Source of the DNA: a virus
Reading direction: 5' to 3' (one strand)
Virus record (IMG/VR): IMGVR_UViG_3300028895_000298
Coordinates: 1 to 42,161 of that record
Length of the DNA: 42,161 nt
The notes beneath the pieces are model-generated. The model did not search any database. It was not told the origin of the DNA and saw only the letters and a list, made by a program, of their open reading frames with translations. Of the stretch, positions 7,760 to 15,371 are shown piece by piece. The translations under genes were made by a program, and so were the position numbers. Numbering within the stretch: the first letter of the stretch is position 1; every line of letters starts with the position of its first letter.

Positions 7760-10212
7760 TGGCAACTGCGGACTTTCTTACAGCGACGAGCCGAGATGAT
7801 ATCCTTGCGCACCGCTACATTGAGATCGAAGGCATCCGGGTGCGCTATGGTGACCTTGCGCCGTCATGGAATCCAGCCGACTCGGGAACCAATCGACCGA
7901 TCAAGGAATACTTTACCGAGCATCCACGCATTACAGGGCAGGTAGCACAGCCGCTGAATGGTTCGACCACTCCCCATAAGTTCTCGGTATCAATCCTAGA
8001 TGTAGCCGAGGAGATCACGGCCCTGTTTTCCGTCGCCGATACAGACAACCCAACGACGACCGTAACCGATGCTGGCGGCATAGCGATCGGTGAGACGGCG
8101 GTTGATGTGGCCGACGCTTCAGAGATCGCTATCAACGATGATATCTACATCGACCGCGAGACTATGCGCGTTACCAACATCGTCGGGAATACCTTGACGG
8201 TTACCCGAGGCATGTACGGATCGGAAGAGGTCGAGCACCTCTTGGTTGACGACCAGGACAACGCGCGATCGCTCATCGTCTACACGGCCCCGCCATTTCT
8301 CTACACCAGAGAGGTTGTACTTTGCGAGGGCCGAACCGATCTGCTTGAGGCGGATGTGATCAAATTCCGGGGCTACCTGGAATCCGCCGACGAATCGAAC
8401 GGCGTCTATACCCTGAACTGCGCTGGGTATCTGCGTCGGTTGAATTGCATGATATGTGAATCACTGGCCCATCTGCCTCTGAATTTCCCATTATGGGACG
8501 AGGGCTTGGTTGTTTGGGAGCCTGACGAAGATGGTTTTTCAACTGGTATCACTGCGACCACATGGGCAATCCAGTTACCTGTGGGCGCGGACCACTTCCA
8601 GAGCAATGGGCATGTTCTTATTGACGAGGAGATTATTAAATACGAATCGGTTGACCTGGAGGGAGGGGGATTAGCCGGCTCCGATCAGCTTTACCTTTCT
8701 TCAGACACGACATTCAATCCAGGCAACATTGTTGCCGCTGCAGCCAACCGGGGATTGTTTGCAGAAGAAATCCTTGGCTCCCGGGGGGTGAGGACTCGGC
8801 GAACAAACCAAGGCTCGGCGACAAGTAACGATTGGTATGAATATCAAGTGTCCATATGGTGCGCCCGTCACGAGCAGGGGTCGATTGTTCAGGAGATCTT
8901 CCACTCGCAGCGAATCAAGGACGAGCTTTCCCTTTCCGACTCGGAGCCGCTCAAGGCGTCCGATATCATCTTGACGCTTCTGCTTTCGCAGGAGGGTGAT
9001 GATGTGAACGATGCAACCTATGATAAGCTACCCCCCGGATGGGGGGCAGGGATCCCGTCGGCCAAGGTAGACAAAACCGAGATCATCAACGTTTGTGCTC
9101 ACCCGTCTATTGACGAGGTTGACTTTCACCCGTTCGCGATCACCGAGGCTGTTGACTGCAAGGAGTGGCTTGAGGAAAACGTCTTGCGCCCGTGTCATCT
9201 GTTCTTTGTCGAGAACGATGAAGGCAAAATATCGGTCGCTCGTCTTTACAGCAAGAACGAGGCGATTGAACTGACAACGCCTACGGCGTTGACTGAAGAT
9301 GACTTGCTGGCAATCCCAAGATTCAAACCAGGGCAAGCCCCGCTGGGCGAGTTCTCCTTCGATGTCAACTGGCACCCGGGCCGAGACGAGTTCCTCGGCA
9401 AGGTCAACGTAATTTTGGCAGATGGTCGGGCGCATTACATGGGAACCGCTCGGAAGTTCGACCTTGAGTGTAAGACGGTTTACGACTCCCGGATCGGAAT
9501 GGGCCGTGGTAATTGGCTGTCTGGAGAGATTGGGGACGCGCCCAACCTGCTGGCCAACTACCTGGAGGTCATCTGGAAAAACTTTGCCCTCGTGCCGTGC
9601 CCGGTCGTCTCGTTCCCGGTGAGCTATGCCATGCATGCGAAGGTCCAGGTTGGAAAGGTTGTCACTTTGACATCGAGCCAAACCCCTGACGTGAAGAACA
9701 GTGACCGGGGGATCTCAGCGGAATACTTCCAGGTGGTTGAGTCCCACCCGGACCCCGAGCAGTCCTGTGTCAACTTGGTGTGCTGGATGATTGGAATCAA
9801 CGACGCGGATACCCGGCTACTTGCACCGGCAGCCAAAGTGAAAGCCTACGACGCGGGCCCGCCCGTGACGGTTACCCTGTACGACACCACGTTTACGGAC
9901 GGGGTCAAATACACCTACGATATTGACGCCTTTGCTACGGCCGATGATGTCATGTTTGTGGACTCTGCTTATGACGGGCTGGGCGGTGGAGCGCCAGAGC
10001 ACGCGGCAATCAGTGCGATCAATGCCAGCGGCGGGGCTGACGATGGATCGATTGAATTTGCAGCAGCGCCCCCGAATCCCCCGGGCGATGGTGACTATGT
10101 AGTGACCGGCAACTACGCCAACTCCCAAGCATCGCAAAAAGCCAAGTGGGCATACCTCGCCGATACAACCCCCGACCTGAACACCGACGCTCCCCACAAA
10201 TACGACAGGTGA
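7759..10212 (+). CDS. Large minor tail protein (tail hub / tip)
   Basis: 817 residues from ATG 7759, which overlaps the preceding stop (TGATG); an in-frame TTG at 7756 is less likely. Position after the distal-tail-like gene and size fit the tail hub or tail-associated protein at the tail tip. A compact beta module occurs at about residues 108-162 (GETAVDVADASEI, IYIDRETMRV, TLTVTRGMYGS), with a second related strand set near 280 (HVLIDEEIIKYESVD). The same module pattern is inserted in the major capsid protein of this phage (35624). C-terminal residues about 690-817 form another beta-rich domain. No lysozyme or peptidase motif was seen. Confidence 0.65.
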   Translation: MATADFLTATSRDDILAHRYIEIEGIRVRYGDLAPSWNPADSGTNRPIKEYFTEHPRITGQVAQPLNGSTTPHKFSVSILDVAEEITALFSVADTDNPTTTVTDAGGIAIGETAVDVADASEIAINDDIYIDRETMRVTNIVGNTLTVTRGMYGSEEVEHLLVDDQDNARSLIVYTAPPFLYTREVVLCEGRTDLLEADVIKFRGYLESADESNGVYTLNCAGYLRRLNCMICESLAHLPLNFPLWDEGLVVWEPDEDGFSTGITATTWAIQLPVGADHFQSNGHVLIDEEIIKYESVDLEGGGLAGSDQLYLSSDTTFNPGNIVAAAANRGLFAEEILGSRGVRTRRTNQGSATSNDWYEYQVSIWCARHEQGSIVQEIFHSQRIKDELSLSDSEPLKASDIILTLLLSQEGDDVNDATYDKLPPGWGAGIPSAKVDKTEIINVCAHPSIDEVDFHPFAITEAVDCKEWLEENVLRPCHLFFVENDEGKISVARLYSKNEAIELTTPTALTEDDLLAIPRFKPGQAPLGEFSFDVNWHPGRDEFLGKVNVILADGRAHYMGTARKFDLECKTVYDSRIGMGRGNWLSGEIGDAPNLLANYLEVIWKNFALVPCPVVSFPVSYAMHAKVQVGKVVTLTSSQTPDVKNSDRGISAEYFQVVESHPDPEQSCVNLVCWMIGINDADTRLLAPAAKVKAYDAGPPVTVTLYDTTFTDGVKYTYDIDAFATADDVMFVDSAYDGLGGGAPEHAAISAINASGGADDGSIEFAAAPPNPPGDGDYVVTGNYANSQASQKAKWAYLADTTPDLNTDAPHKYDR

Positions 10213-10216
10213 CGCG

Positions 10217-11947
10217 ATGGGTAACCGCAAGTGGAAATTCTACGCCGAGCCCGGACTCAATGCGATCAAGCTCGGTAAGTTCGCAAGCTCGGCATACGCA
10301 TCGAAGCTGGCGCGGGCGACCAATGCGAACTATGCTCAGTGTAGGCGGAACGTTTTGTGCTTTACCACCAACGTTGATAGCAACCTGATTGTACCAGCCC
10401 CCTACATTGCAGGGGAGTGGAGCCATTGGCTAAAGGTTCCCATCGGTCCCCGGATCTCGGTGCCCGGCACGCTGAAGGTCTGGATCTTTGCGTCTACCCC
10501 GGGCAGCGAAGCGGCCGGAAACAACATCCATTGCCAGGTCAAGATCGGGCAGGACTACGCACAGGGAACACTGACCCTCGACGCATCGGTTCCCGCTGAT
10601 CCCCAGTGGACCAGCTTTACGGTCAACCTGACCGGCTACGGTTACGATGGTGCTGCACGAGACATGGAGATCGGCTTTCGCACCATCGGGTCAAACACCC
10701 TGACGATCTATTCCGTCTCTGCGTACATGGTGGGCGACAGCAATGCCCCGGCCTTTGTTGATGTGTCGAGTGGTTGGCTCGGCACAAATTACGGCCCGGA
10801 TGATGTTTTTGCAATGAAGTTGCTACGGGACAATGTTGTGTCGGTGCGCGGGTGGAAGGTTCCCAAGGCCAACGTTTTCAATCACTGGTACTACAAGGGG
10901 TCAAAGGCATCCACCGCGTATTATTCGGACAGCGCAGGACTGACCAACCGGGAGTTGGGTTGCTACAAGTTCATCAAGCGCAAGGGGATCTCCGAACTGA
11001 AGATGCACTTCATGGCGGCAAGAGATGGAGCGGCCACATCGAAAATCAGGACGGAAATCTCTGGCCTGGACAACGCCCCAGCAGAGGGAGTGGACCAGGA
11101 GACGGCAATCACAACAGCGGCCAGCGGGGCGCCCGGTTGGTACACGGTCACCTGGACCATTGACGCGGATGACGTTGACGATGAGTTTGAATGCGAATTG
11201 TTAATTGACGGCAAGGACTCTGGCACCAACGCGATCTACATGGCCGGGTTTTCGCTGGTTGAGTCTGGGCCGTCTGCAAGCCACGCCCACACGTGCCCCG
11301 ATGTCAAAGACGTTGAACTAAACGACAGCATCGAGGCCACCCATCACGAGGAAATCTGGGACACCCTGCACCACCTGTATTACTACGGGGGGAGGCAGAT
11401 CCTTTGCGCCGACTGGTATCACCACGACTACACGAGCGGGGTGTATTCTTCCCAGATGGCATGTACCCAGTCATCCTTTGACAAGCGGAGTTGGTACGGG
11501 TGGGGCGTTGCTCCGTCTGTGATAGCCAGGGCGATCCTGTTTTCGTCGACTGCGAGCAAGCGGCTGTCCTGTCGCATGGGCTACCACACAACCGCCGAAC
11601 ACAGAAACGGTCCCTATACAAAGACAATCCACCTGTGCACCACTGAGACGATTGACAACGCGCACTGTACGCACATTGATGGTAACCCCCAGTTTGAAGG
11701 GGACGACGACAACGACTACGCGTTTACGCGCGCGGTTGACGGCGCGGATGGCAATCCGATCAATGCCATCATCGGTTGCTTTTTCGACATCCGGGCGGCA
11801 GATCAAGAGGAACATTACGATGGAGTCAACGAGCCCCCACAGGTATGCCTACAGGCGATTACCGCAGCAACCAGCAGTGAGGAGTATGTGATCCCCGACT
11901 GGATATCAGTCGAGGAATGGCCCTTGTCAGAAAGTGAATTCCCCTGA
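10217..11947 (+). CDS. Tail-tip or receptor-binding protein candidate
   Basis: 576 residues; ATG 10217 preceded by AGGTGA. The sequence suggests beta-sandwich domains (AGEWSHWLKVPIGPRISVPG; GTLKVWIFASTPGS; FTVNLTGYGYDG, about 60-150), a pattern common in carbohydrate-binding modules. A second beta-rich domain lies at about 230-350 and a Cys-, His- and Trp-rich C-terminal domain after about 370. It is the last gene before lysis, a usual place for the receptor-binding or tail-fibre gene. Its stop overlaps the region of the amidase start. Glycan binding is inferred from fold-like pattern only. Confidence 0.55.
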   Translation: MGNRKWKFYAEPGLNAIKLGKFASSAYASKLARATNANYAQCRRNVLCFTTNVDSNLIVPAPYIAGEWSHWLKVPIGPRISVPGTLKVWIFASTPGSEAAGNNIHCQVKIGQDYAQGTLTLDASVPADPQWTSFTVNLTGYGYDGAARDMEIGFRTIGSNTLTIYSVSAYMVGDSNAPAFVDVSSGWLGTNYGPDDVFAMKLLRDNVVSVRGWKVPKANVFNHWYYKGSKASTAYYSDSAGLTNRELGCYKFIKRKGISELKMHFMAARDGAATSKIRTEISGLDNAPAEGVDQETAITTAASGAPGWYTVTWTIDADDVDDEFECELLIDGKDSGTNAIYMAGFSLVESGPSASHAHTCPDVKDVELNDSIEATHHEEIWDTLHHLYYYGGRQILCADWYHHDYTSGVYSSQMACTQSSFDKRSWYGWGVAPSVIARAILFSSTASKRLSCRMGYHTTAEHRNGPYTKTIHLCTTETIDNAHCTHIDGNPQFEGDDDNDYAFTRAVDGADGNPINAIIGCFFDIRAADQEEHYDGVNEPPQVCLQAITAATSSEEYVIPDWISVEEWPLSESEFP

Positions 11948-11948
11948 T

Positions 11949-12545
11949 ATGCCCATCGTGATCCACAGATGCCACAACTCAGTTGACCAGGGCAACGCCA
12001 CGCCGGCGGGGCTCACTGAGCACGCGATCGCGGCCGCCGTCAACGTTGAAATGCTCATGTATCTCGAGGAGCGCGGCCACGCATGCCGGATGCTTGAGGG
12101 CGATCTGACCTGGCGGATTGATGAGGCCAACGCCCTGCACCAACGGGAGGGCGTACCGTGCACGGTCGAGGTGCACTGCAACGCGATGCCCGGCGAGGAC
12201 GGGCACCAGGCCGAGGGGTTCTTTGCGATGTGCTGGCACGGGTCCCGGCTGGCCGCCATGCTGGGCGAATGCATTGTGCGCGAGGTCGCCTTGATTCGCC
12301 CCGGCGCGCCCAACCGATATCTCAACTTTGTGAGTTCGCACCGGCGATGGATGTACACGCCGCGGATGTATGCCAACGCGCCCCGGCTGGCCATGCTTCA
12401 GGATACGTATATGCCCGCCGTGATTGTCGAGGCGTGCTACCTGAGCAACCCCGGCGAGGCGAAGTGGATCGCCGACCAAGAGAACCGCCAAGCCCTGGGC
12501 CGTGCTGTCGCCAAGGGCATAGTCAATTACCTGCAAGAAAGGTGA
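11949..12545 (+). CDS. N-acetylmuramoyl-L-alanine amidase (endolysin, Amidase_3-like)
   Basis: 198 residues from ATG 11949; the stop of the previous gene lies one base upstream. An in-frame GTG at 11934 is an alternative start. Amidase_3 enzymes use zinc held by His, Glu and His, plus a catalytic Glu. Here candidates are the HRCHN segment (His6/His9), Glu24 in LTEHAIAAAVN, His76 in VEVHCNAM (family form S.H.NA) and Glu161 in VIVEACYLSNPGEA (family form E.GF.SN..E). It cleaves the bond between MurNAc and L-alanine of peptidoglycan for host lysis. There is no signal peptide or separate wall-binding domain, so export would depend on the holin gene that follows five bases later. Confidence 0.88.
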   Translation: MPIVIHRCHNSVDQGNATPAGLTEHAIAAAVNVEMLMYLEERGHACRMLEGDLTWRIDEANALHQREGVPCTVEVHCNAMPGEDGHQAEGFFAMCWHGSRLAAMLGECIVREVALIRPGAPNRYLNFVSSHRRWMYTPRMYANAPRLAMLQDTYMPAVIVEACYLSNPGEAKWIADQENRQALGRAVAKGIVNYLQER

Positions 12546-12549
12546 CCCC

Positions 12550-12906
12550 ATGGATTACTTTCAAGTGATAGTTGAAAACCTGACCTACCTGATTGGTCTC
12601 ATCGCCTCGGGCATCATTACCGCTTTGTTGATTTGGTTTCGGGCCTACGCTAAGAAAAAATGGAATCTCAACTTGTCCGATCAACAGTTCACCGCGATTG
12701 CCGGCCTTGCCGAACAGGGCGTTGACTACGCCGAGGAAAAGGCCAACCAGTGGGCGGCCTCGGGCGAGCGAAGCGACGGCGCTAAAAAGATGGACGCCGC
12801 GCTGGAGTTCGTCAACGCCCAGGTGAAAGAATTGAAGCTGGACACGATGGCCCGGGACGCCCTGGTCAAACTCATTGAGGCCCAACTACCAAAAAAGCGG
12901 AAGTAA
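12550..12906 (+). CDS. Holin, LLH-type
   Basis: 118 residues; ATG 12550 with GAAAGGTGA upstream. One N-terminal transmembrane helix (about residues 8-30, LTYLIGLIASGIITALLIWF) is followed by a basic segment and a helical cytoplasmic domain (FTAIAGLAEQGVDYAEEKA, then a K-rich end). This layout matches the Holin_LLH family, in which the helical tail often has the 'A...AV..AE' pattern. It lies immediately after the amidase, as expected for a holin that opens the inner membrane to release the endolysin. A direct test of hole formation is not possible from sequence. Confidence 0.8.
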   Translation: MDYFQVIVENLTYLIGLIASGIITALLIWFRAYAKKKWNLNLSDQQFTAIAGLAEQGVDYAEEKANQWAASGERSDGAKKMDAALEFVNAQVKELKLDTMARDALVKLIEAQLPKKRK

Positions 12907-13107
12907 GTGATCGCCCACGGCCCCCATATGGTGATGTGTCCGAACTGCAAGACTATCCAGAAGGCCGGCGAGGTTTGCCCGAATTGCAAGTACCCGATCC
13001 CGGACGATCGCGACCCAAAACCAGCACCGCCGGCCATTGACTCGTGTTCCGTATGCGGGCGGGCCCGGGTTGAGGGGCGGCGGTGTACTCATTGCAAAGA
13101 GAAGTGA
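12907..13107 (+). CDS. Small double zinc-ribbon protein in the lysis cassette
   Basis: 66 residues from GTG 12907, directly after the holin stop. It has four CxxC knuckles (CPNC, CPNC, CSVC, CTHC), which can form two zinc ribbons, joined by a Pro- and Asp-rich linker. Such small zinc ribbons occur in many phages without known function. Its place between holin and spanin-like genes is unusual and could indicate a regulator or chaperone of lysis, but this is only context. The alternative in-frame ATG start (at MVMC) would make it slightly shorter. Confidence 0.7.
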   Translation: MIAHGPHMVMCPNCKTIQKAGEVCPNCKYPIPDDRDPKPAPPAIDSCSVCGRARVEGRRCTHCKEK

Positions 13108-13114
13108 CGTTATC

Positions 13115-13366
13115 ATGTGGACCCGAGTTCTCGACTTTCTGAAAAAGATTCCCGTCGTCGGTTGGATTATCACTGGGGCCTTGATCCTCCTTGGCCTACT
13201 CGGATCGCGTGGGCGTCGGGACCTTGGCCGCCCGGCGCCCACGCGGGATCCCGAGGAAATCAAGAAAGCAAAGGAGGCGATCGACGATGACCTCAAGGAA
13301 AAGGAAACAGACATTGACGACGAGTGGGACGACGAGGCGGACAAATGGAACGATCACTACTCCTGA
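13115..13366 (+). CDS. Small membrane protein with acidic C-terminal helix
   Basis: 83 residues from ATG 13115. One transmembrane segment (about residues 10-32, IPVVGWIITGALILLGLLG) is followed by a basic patch and then a highly charged helix (about 50-83, rich in D, E and K). Its 3' end overlaps the start of the spanin-like gene (13345) by 22 bases in another frame, recalling Rz/Rz1 nesting. It could be an antiholin, a second holin or an i-spanin-like partner. I cannot decide between these. Upstream spacing and the membrane segment support a real gene. Confidence 0.65.
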   Translation: MWTRVLDFLKKIPVVGWIITGALILLGLLGSRGRRDLGRPAPTRDPEEIKKAKEAIDDDLKEKETDIDDEWDDEADKWNDHYS

Positions 13367-13770
13367 TTCCGATCTTGCTGACGTGCCTGACTGCAACGGC
13401 GATCTCCTGTGGCGGGACGAAGTCGACGACACGAGCGCCGCGGCCCGAGATCGCGCAAGAGATCAAGACTGCTGCGGCCGAGACAATGAAGCGTTGCCCC
13501 CCGAGTCCTGATGGGATCGTCCGTTGTCCCGTTGACCAGTTCCGGAAGTTCGGCGCGGTGTGCCTCGGGTGTGGCCGGGCGCTCTCGAAAGAACGCGCGC
13601 GGACGGAAGCGCTCCGATCAACCGGGGCCCTGGACGTCGAGGCCGAACGCCACAAGACGAACGCAGCCGAAACGAAACTGGCAAGCCCCTGGCGCAACCC
13701 GTGGATCGTGATCCCGGTGACGCTCGCGATCGGGTTCGGGATCGGGTGGGGGCTCGGGTTCAGTCAGTAG
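13345..13770 (+). CDS. u-spanin-like lysis protein (lipoprotein signal plus C-terminal membrane helix)
   Basis: 141 residues from ATG 13345 (an in-frame ATG at 13324 lies inside the previous gene and would bury the signal). The N-terminus has a basic residue, a hydrophobic stretch (LLLIPILLTCLTATA) and Cys22 in an A-I-S-C context followed by GG, a loose lipobox. The C-terminus is a membrane helix (about 118-139, IVIPVTLAIGFGIGWGLGF). Outer-membrane lipid anchor at one end and inner-membrane helix at the other is the definition of a unimolecular spanin such as T1 gp11, which fuses the two membranes at lysis. A C-P-C-C cluster in the middle (about 56-83) includes a CLGC knuckle, which is unusual for spanins. 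It is the last gene of the lysis block. Confidence 0.7.
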   Translation: MERSLLLIPILLTCLTATAISCGGTKSTTRAPRPEIAQEIKTAAAETMKRCPPSPDGIVRCPVDQFRKFGAVCLGCGRALSKERARTEALRSTGALDVEAERHKTNAAETKLASPWRNPWIVIPVTLAIGFGIGWGLGFSQ

Positions 13771-13841
13771 ATTATGACCCTCGGCCGAGCAATTCCCCTG
13801 TTTGCTACGCAACATTATGTGCATACCTGCAATCATTACAT

Positions 13842-13876
13842 AGGCGATTCCCGCGTATAAACCAGGCGATTCCCGC
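13842..13876 (+). repeat. Pair of 13-bp direct repeats, candidate enhancer (UAS) sites
   Basis: AGGCGATTCCCGC occurs at 13842-13854 and again at 13864-13876. The start-to-start distance is 22 bp, about two helical turns, so both copies face the same side of the DNA. They lie about 80-105 bp upstream of the start predicted from the sigma-54 promoter, the distance typical for bacterial enhancer-binding protein sites. Confidence 0.7.
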
Positions 13877-13918
13877 CACCTCTCATCGTAACCCGTTGAT
13901 ATTACTGACCCGCGTGCT

Positions 13919-13935
13919 TTGGCACGGCGTTTGCA
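13919..13935 (+). promoter_or_regulatory. Sigma-54 (RpoN) promoter, -24/-12 type
   Basis: TTGGCACGGCGTTTGCA matches the sigma-54 consensus YTGGCACG-N4-TTGCW at every fixed position. GG of the -24 element is at 13921-13922 and GC of the -12 element at 13933-13934. Predicted start of transcription is about 13945, upstream of the gene at 14014. No well-spaced sigma-70 -10/-35 pair is seen at the same place. The candidate enhancer repeats upstream strengthen the call. Confidence 0.75.
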
Positions 13936-14013
13936 CACTATAAAGGCATGAACGCAAGGGAAACGGGTCTAGAAAAGTGACCGGTGGGTTTGCGCACACA
14001 GAAAGGAAAAACA

Positions 14014-14247
14014 ATGAAGATTCGAAGAGTTAGAGGCGAGGCGCGCTTCTCGTTTGTTGTTGAGATGCCGGCCGAAACAGCCAGAGAAAAGGTCGTTTGT
14101 GATGACCCAGCTGACGAGGCGGTTCTTGAAGGCATACCGCAATCGCTGGATGTGTACATCTGGGGCAAAAACAAACAACCAGCCAGCGTCTTCTTCGAAA
14201 TCCACGAGGAAGACATCGACATCGAAGAAGACGAGGACGTGGAATGA
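14014..14247 (+). CDS. Small acidic protein, unknown
   Basis: 77 residues; the start is ATG 14014 with AGAAAGGA upstream, the first gene after the sigma-54 promoter. It begins with a basic beta-like stretch (MKIRRVRGEARFSFVVEMPA), continues with an acidic middle and ends with about a dozen acidic residues (EEDIDIEEDEDVE). The strongly acidic end is like DNA-mimic or nucleic-acid-displacing phage proteins, but there is no family match that I recognise. It overlaps the next gene by four bases (ATGA). Confidence 0.6.
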   Translation: MKIRRVRGEARFSFVVEMPAETAREKVVCDDPADEAVLEGIPQSLDVYIWGKNKQPASVFFEIHEEDIDIEEDEDVE

Positions 14248-14486
14248 ACAAAAATGTGCGTCTCGGCAAGTACATGACCGCCTATCCAGTCTCGAATGGT
14301 GCTCGCGAGCCGTGGGCCATCAAGGACAGCGACGGGCGATACATTGCCTATCTGGAGTGGTACGCGCCGTGGAGGCAATATGTGATGAACGCTGAGTCAG
14401 CGGCGGTGTTGTCCCACGATTGTCTCACCGCGATAGCTGGTTTTTGCCAGAAATTGACGGGGCAAAAGTGCTCTCACCGCTGTTAA
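14244..14486 (+). CDS. Small unknown protein
   Basis: 80 residues from ATG 14244, coupled to the preceding gene by ATGA overlap. The first half has aromatic and polar residues (DSDGRYIAYLEWYAPWRQYV), suggesting a small beta fold, and the C-terminus has three Cys (FCQK, KCSHRC). Its stop lies inside the left arm of a large inverted repeat (14473-14515). Function unknown. Confidence 0.55.
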   Translation: MNKNVRLGKYMTAYPVSNGAREPWAIKDSDGRYIAYLEWYAPWRQYVMNAESAAVLSHDCLTAIAGFCQKLTGQKCSHRC

Positions 14487-14525
14487 CCCGGACGCAACCG
14501 TTTAACAGCCGTGAGACGGTTAACA
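14473..14525. repeat. Large inverted repeat with extra TTAAC elements
   Basis: CTCACCGCTGTTAA (14473-14486) pairs with TTAACAGCCGTGAG (14502-14515) with one mismatch and a 15-base loop. AACCGT in the loop (14496-14501) can also pair with ACGGTT just after the stem (14516-14521), and GTTAACC (14482-14488) with GGTTAAC (14518-14524). The region therefore holds three related TTAAC elements. There is no T run, so an intrinsic terminator is unlikely. An operator, an RNA switch or an origin element are possible. Confidence 0.6.
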
Positions 14526-14612
14526 CTGACATCAACAACGACGGCAACTTAGAGGACGGCTAGGGGATGAGTTGCGACCACGATTTTGGGAACGCAAACC
14601 ACGGAGGAAAAA

Positions 14613-14801
14613 ATGGAAATCTACCGCTACAACGAAGATGGTCAGAAGGTACACGCCAAGCACTATCGCATCACGACCAGCGCCGGGATCGTTTACGAGA
14701 TCTGGGCGTTCGACCGGGTCGAGGCCATGGAGATCGCGGACCACGAGGGCATCTTCGAGGACGTCCACGACTACAACGACTCGACCGTTGAGGTGGTGTA
14801 A
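14613..14801 (+). CDS. Small unknown protein
   Basis: 62 residues from ATG 14613, chosen because ACGGAGGAAAAA precedes it; upstream in-frame starts lack a ribosome site. The protein is compact with alternating strands and one helix (YRITTSAGIVYEIWAFDRVE, then AMEIADHEGIFEDV), acidic overall. It shares its final base with the start of the next gene (TAATG). No family recognised. Confidence 0.55.
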   Translation: MEIYRYNEDGQKVHAKHYRITTSAGIVYEIWAFDRVEAMEIADHEGIFEDVHDYNDSTVEVV

Positions 14802-15043
14802 TGGACTTCGATCAAGTTCGAGAGTTCGCAGCCAAGACCGTGCCGCTTGTCAACGTCGCCCGCGCCAGGATCGAAACGTCCGCCGAGGACGAGCCCGGCA
14901 AGTGGGCCGTTGATTTCATCAGGCGGATCGTCATAAGCGAGTTTGCGCTGTCACTCAAAGAGGCCCAGGCCGTCGCCGAGCATGCGGTCCAGCGGGCATT
15001 GCAGGATATCTACGAGGACACCCTAAAGGAGGAGAAATCATGA
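14801..15043 (+). CDS. Small helical protein, unknown
   Basis: 80 residues; ATG 14801 overlaps the previous stop and GAGGTGG lies upstream. It is almost entirely helical and acidic (FALSLKEAQAVAEHAVQRAL, about 48-67), without membrane segments or Cys motifs. It overlaps the next gene by four bases (ATGA), so the three genes 14613-15237 are translationally coupled. Function unknown. Confidence 0.55.
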   Translation: MDFDQVREFAAKTVPLVNVARARIETSAEDEPGKWAVDFIRRIVISEFALSLKEAQAVAEHAVQRALQDIYEDTLKEEKS

Positions 15044-15237
15044 GCGCCCAGAACTACACCTTCCGCTTGACCGATGAGATCCTAAAATGGCTAGAGCGCA
15101 ACGGCCAGCCCAAGTCGAAACAACTGCGCCGCGACCTGGAGGCACTCCAGATGATCCGGAAGCTGGCGAAGCGCGACAAACAAAAGCACCTCTTGTTGCG
15201 GGACGTGGCCGAGGATTTCGGGTTGCTTGACGCTTGA
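15040..15237 (+). CDS. Small basic helical protein, unknown
   Basis: 65 residues from ATG 15040 with AAGGAGGAG upstream. It is basic and helical, starting MSAQNYTFRLTDEILKWLER and containing many Lys and Arg (RKLAKRDKQKH), which may suit nucleic-acid binding. The opening resembles small ribbon-helix-helix-like proteins (F.L.DE..KWLE) but is too short on evidence for a call. The -35 box of a strong sigma-70 promoter overlaps its stop codon. Confidence 0.5.
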   Translation: MSAQNYTFRLTDEILKWLERNGQPKSKQLRRDLEALQMIRKLAKRDKQKHLLLRDVAEDFGLLDA

Positions 15238-15262
15238 CACATTGATCCGGCCGGGTGATAAT
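15234..15262 (+). promoter_or_regulatory. Strong sigma-70 promoter (TTGACA-N17-GATAAT)
   Basis: TTGACA at 15234-15239, a 17-base spacer and GATAAT at 15257-15262. This is close to the consensus. The predicted start is near 15269. Directly at that point lies a dyad ATGAG-GTCCT-CTCAT (15261-15275) that could be an operator or a 5' hairpin. The transcript reads into the exonuclease gene at 15537. Confidence 0.75.
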
Positions 15263-15299
15263 GAGGTCCTCTCATGCTTCTTTCTCGTAGTTCTCGTAG

Positions 15300-15324
15300 G
15301 GCCTCGGAGTGACTCACCGGGGCC
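15300..15324 (+). other. Leader hairpin downstream of the 15234 promoter
   Basis: GGCCTCGG (15300-15307) pairs with CCGGGGCC (15317-15324) with one G-U pair and a nine-base loop. It is preceded by a tandem repeat TTCTCGTAG x2 (about 15282-15299) and followed by TTAC and then CTTT, so it is not a strong terminator. It lies in the 5' leader between the two promoters. Confidence 0.5.
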
Positions 15325-15337
15325 TTACACTTTCCGG

Positions 15338-15366
15338 TTGACAGACTGACCGCTTTCTGCGATCTT
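15338..15366 (+). promoter_or_regulatory. Second sigma-70 promoter (TTGACA-N17-GATCTT, extended -10)
   Basis: TTGACA at 15338-15343, a 17-base spacer ending in TGC, and GATCTT at 15361-15366. The TG one base before the -10 gives an extended -10 element that can compensate for the weak hexamer. Predicted start is near 15373, which is the first base or two of the A element of the leader RNA. Confidence 0.5.
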
Positions 15367-15371
15367 GGAAT

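Larger units (their letters stand above)
13771..14013. other. Intergenic regulatory region between lysis and early genes
   Basis: This 243-base gap holds no convincing gene and is richer in A and T than its surroundings. It contains a 10-base perfect palindrome CTCGGCCGAG (13780-13789) just after the lysis operon, a TTGC-TAC-GCAA dyad (about 13802-13812), two direct repeats (13842-13876) and a sigma-54 promoter (13919-13935). There is no obvious intrinsic terminator with a T run. It is the boundary between late genes upstream and the early or middle genes downstream. Confidence 0.7.
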
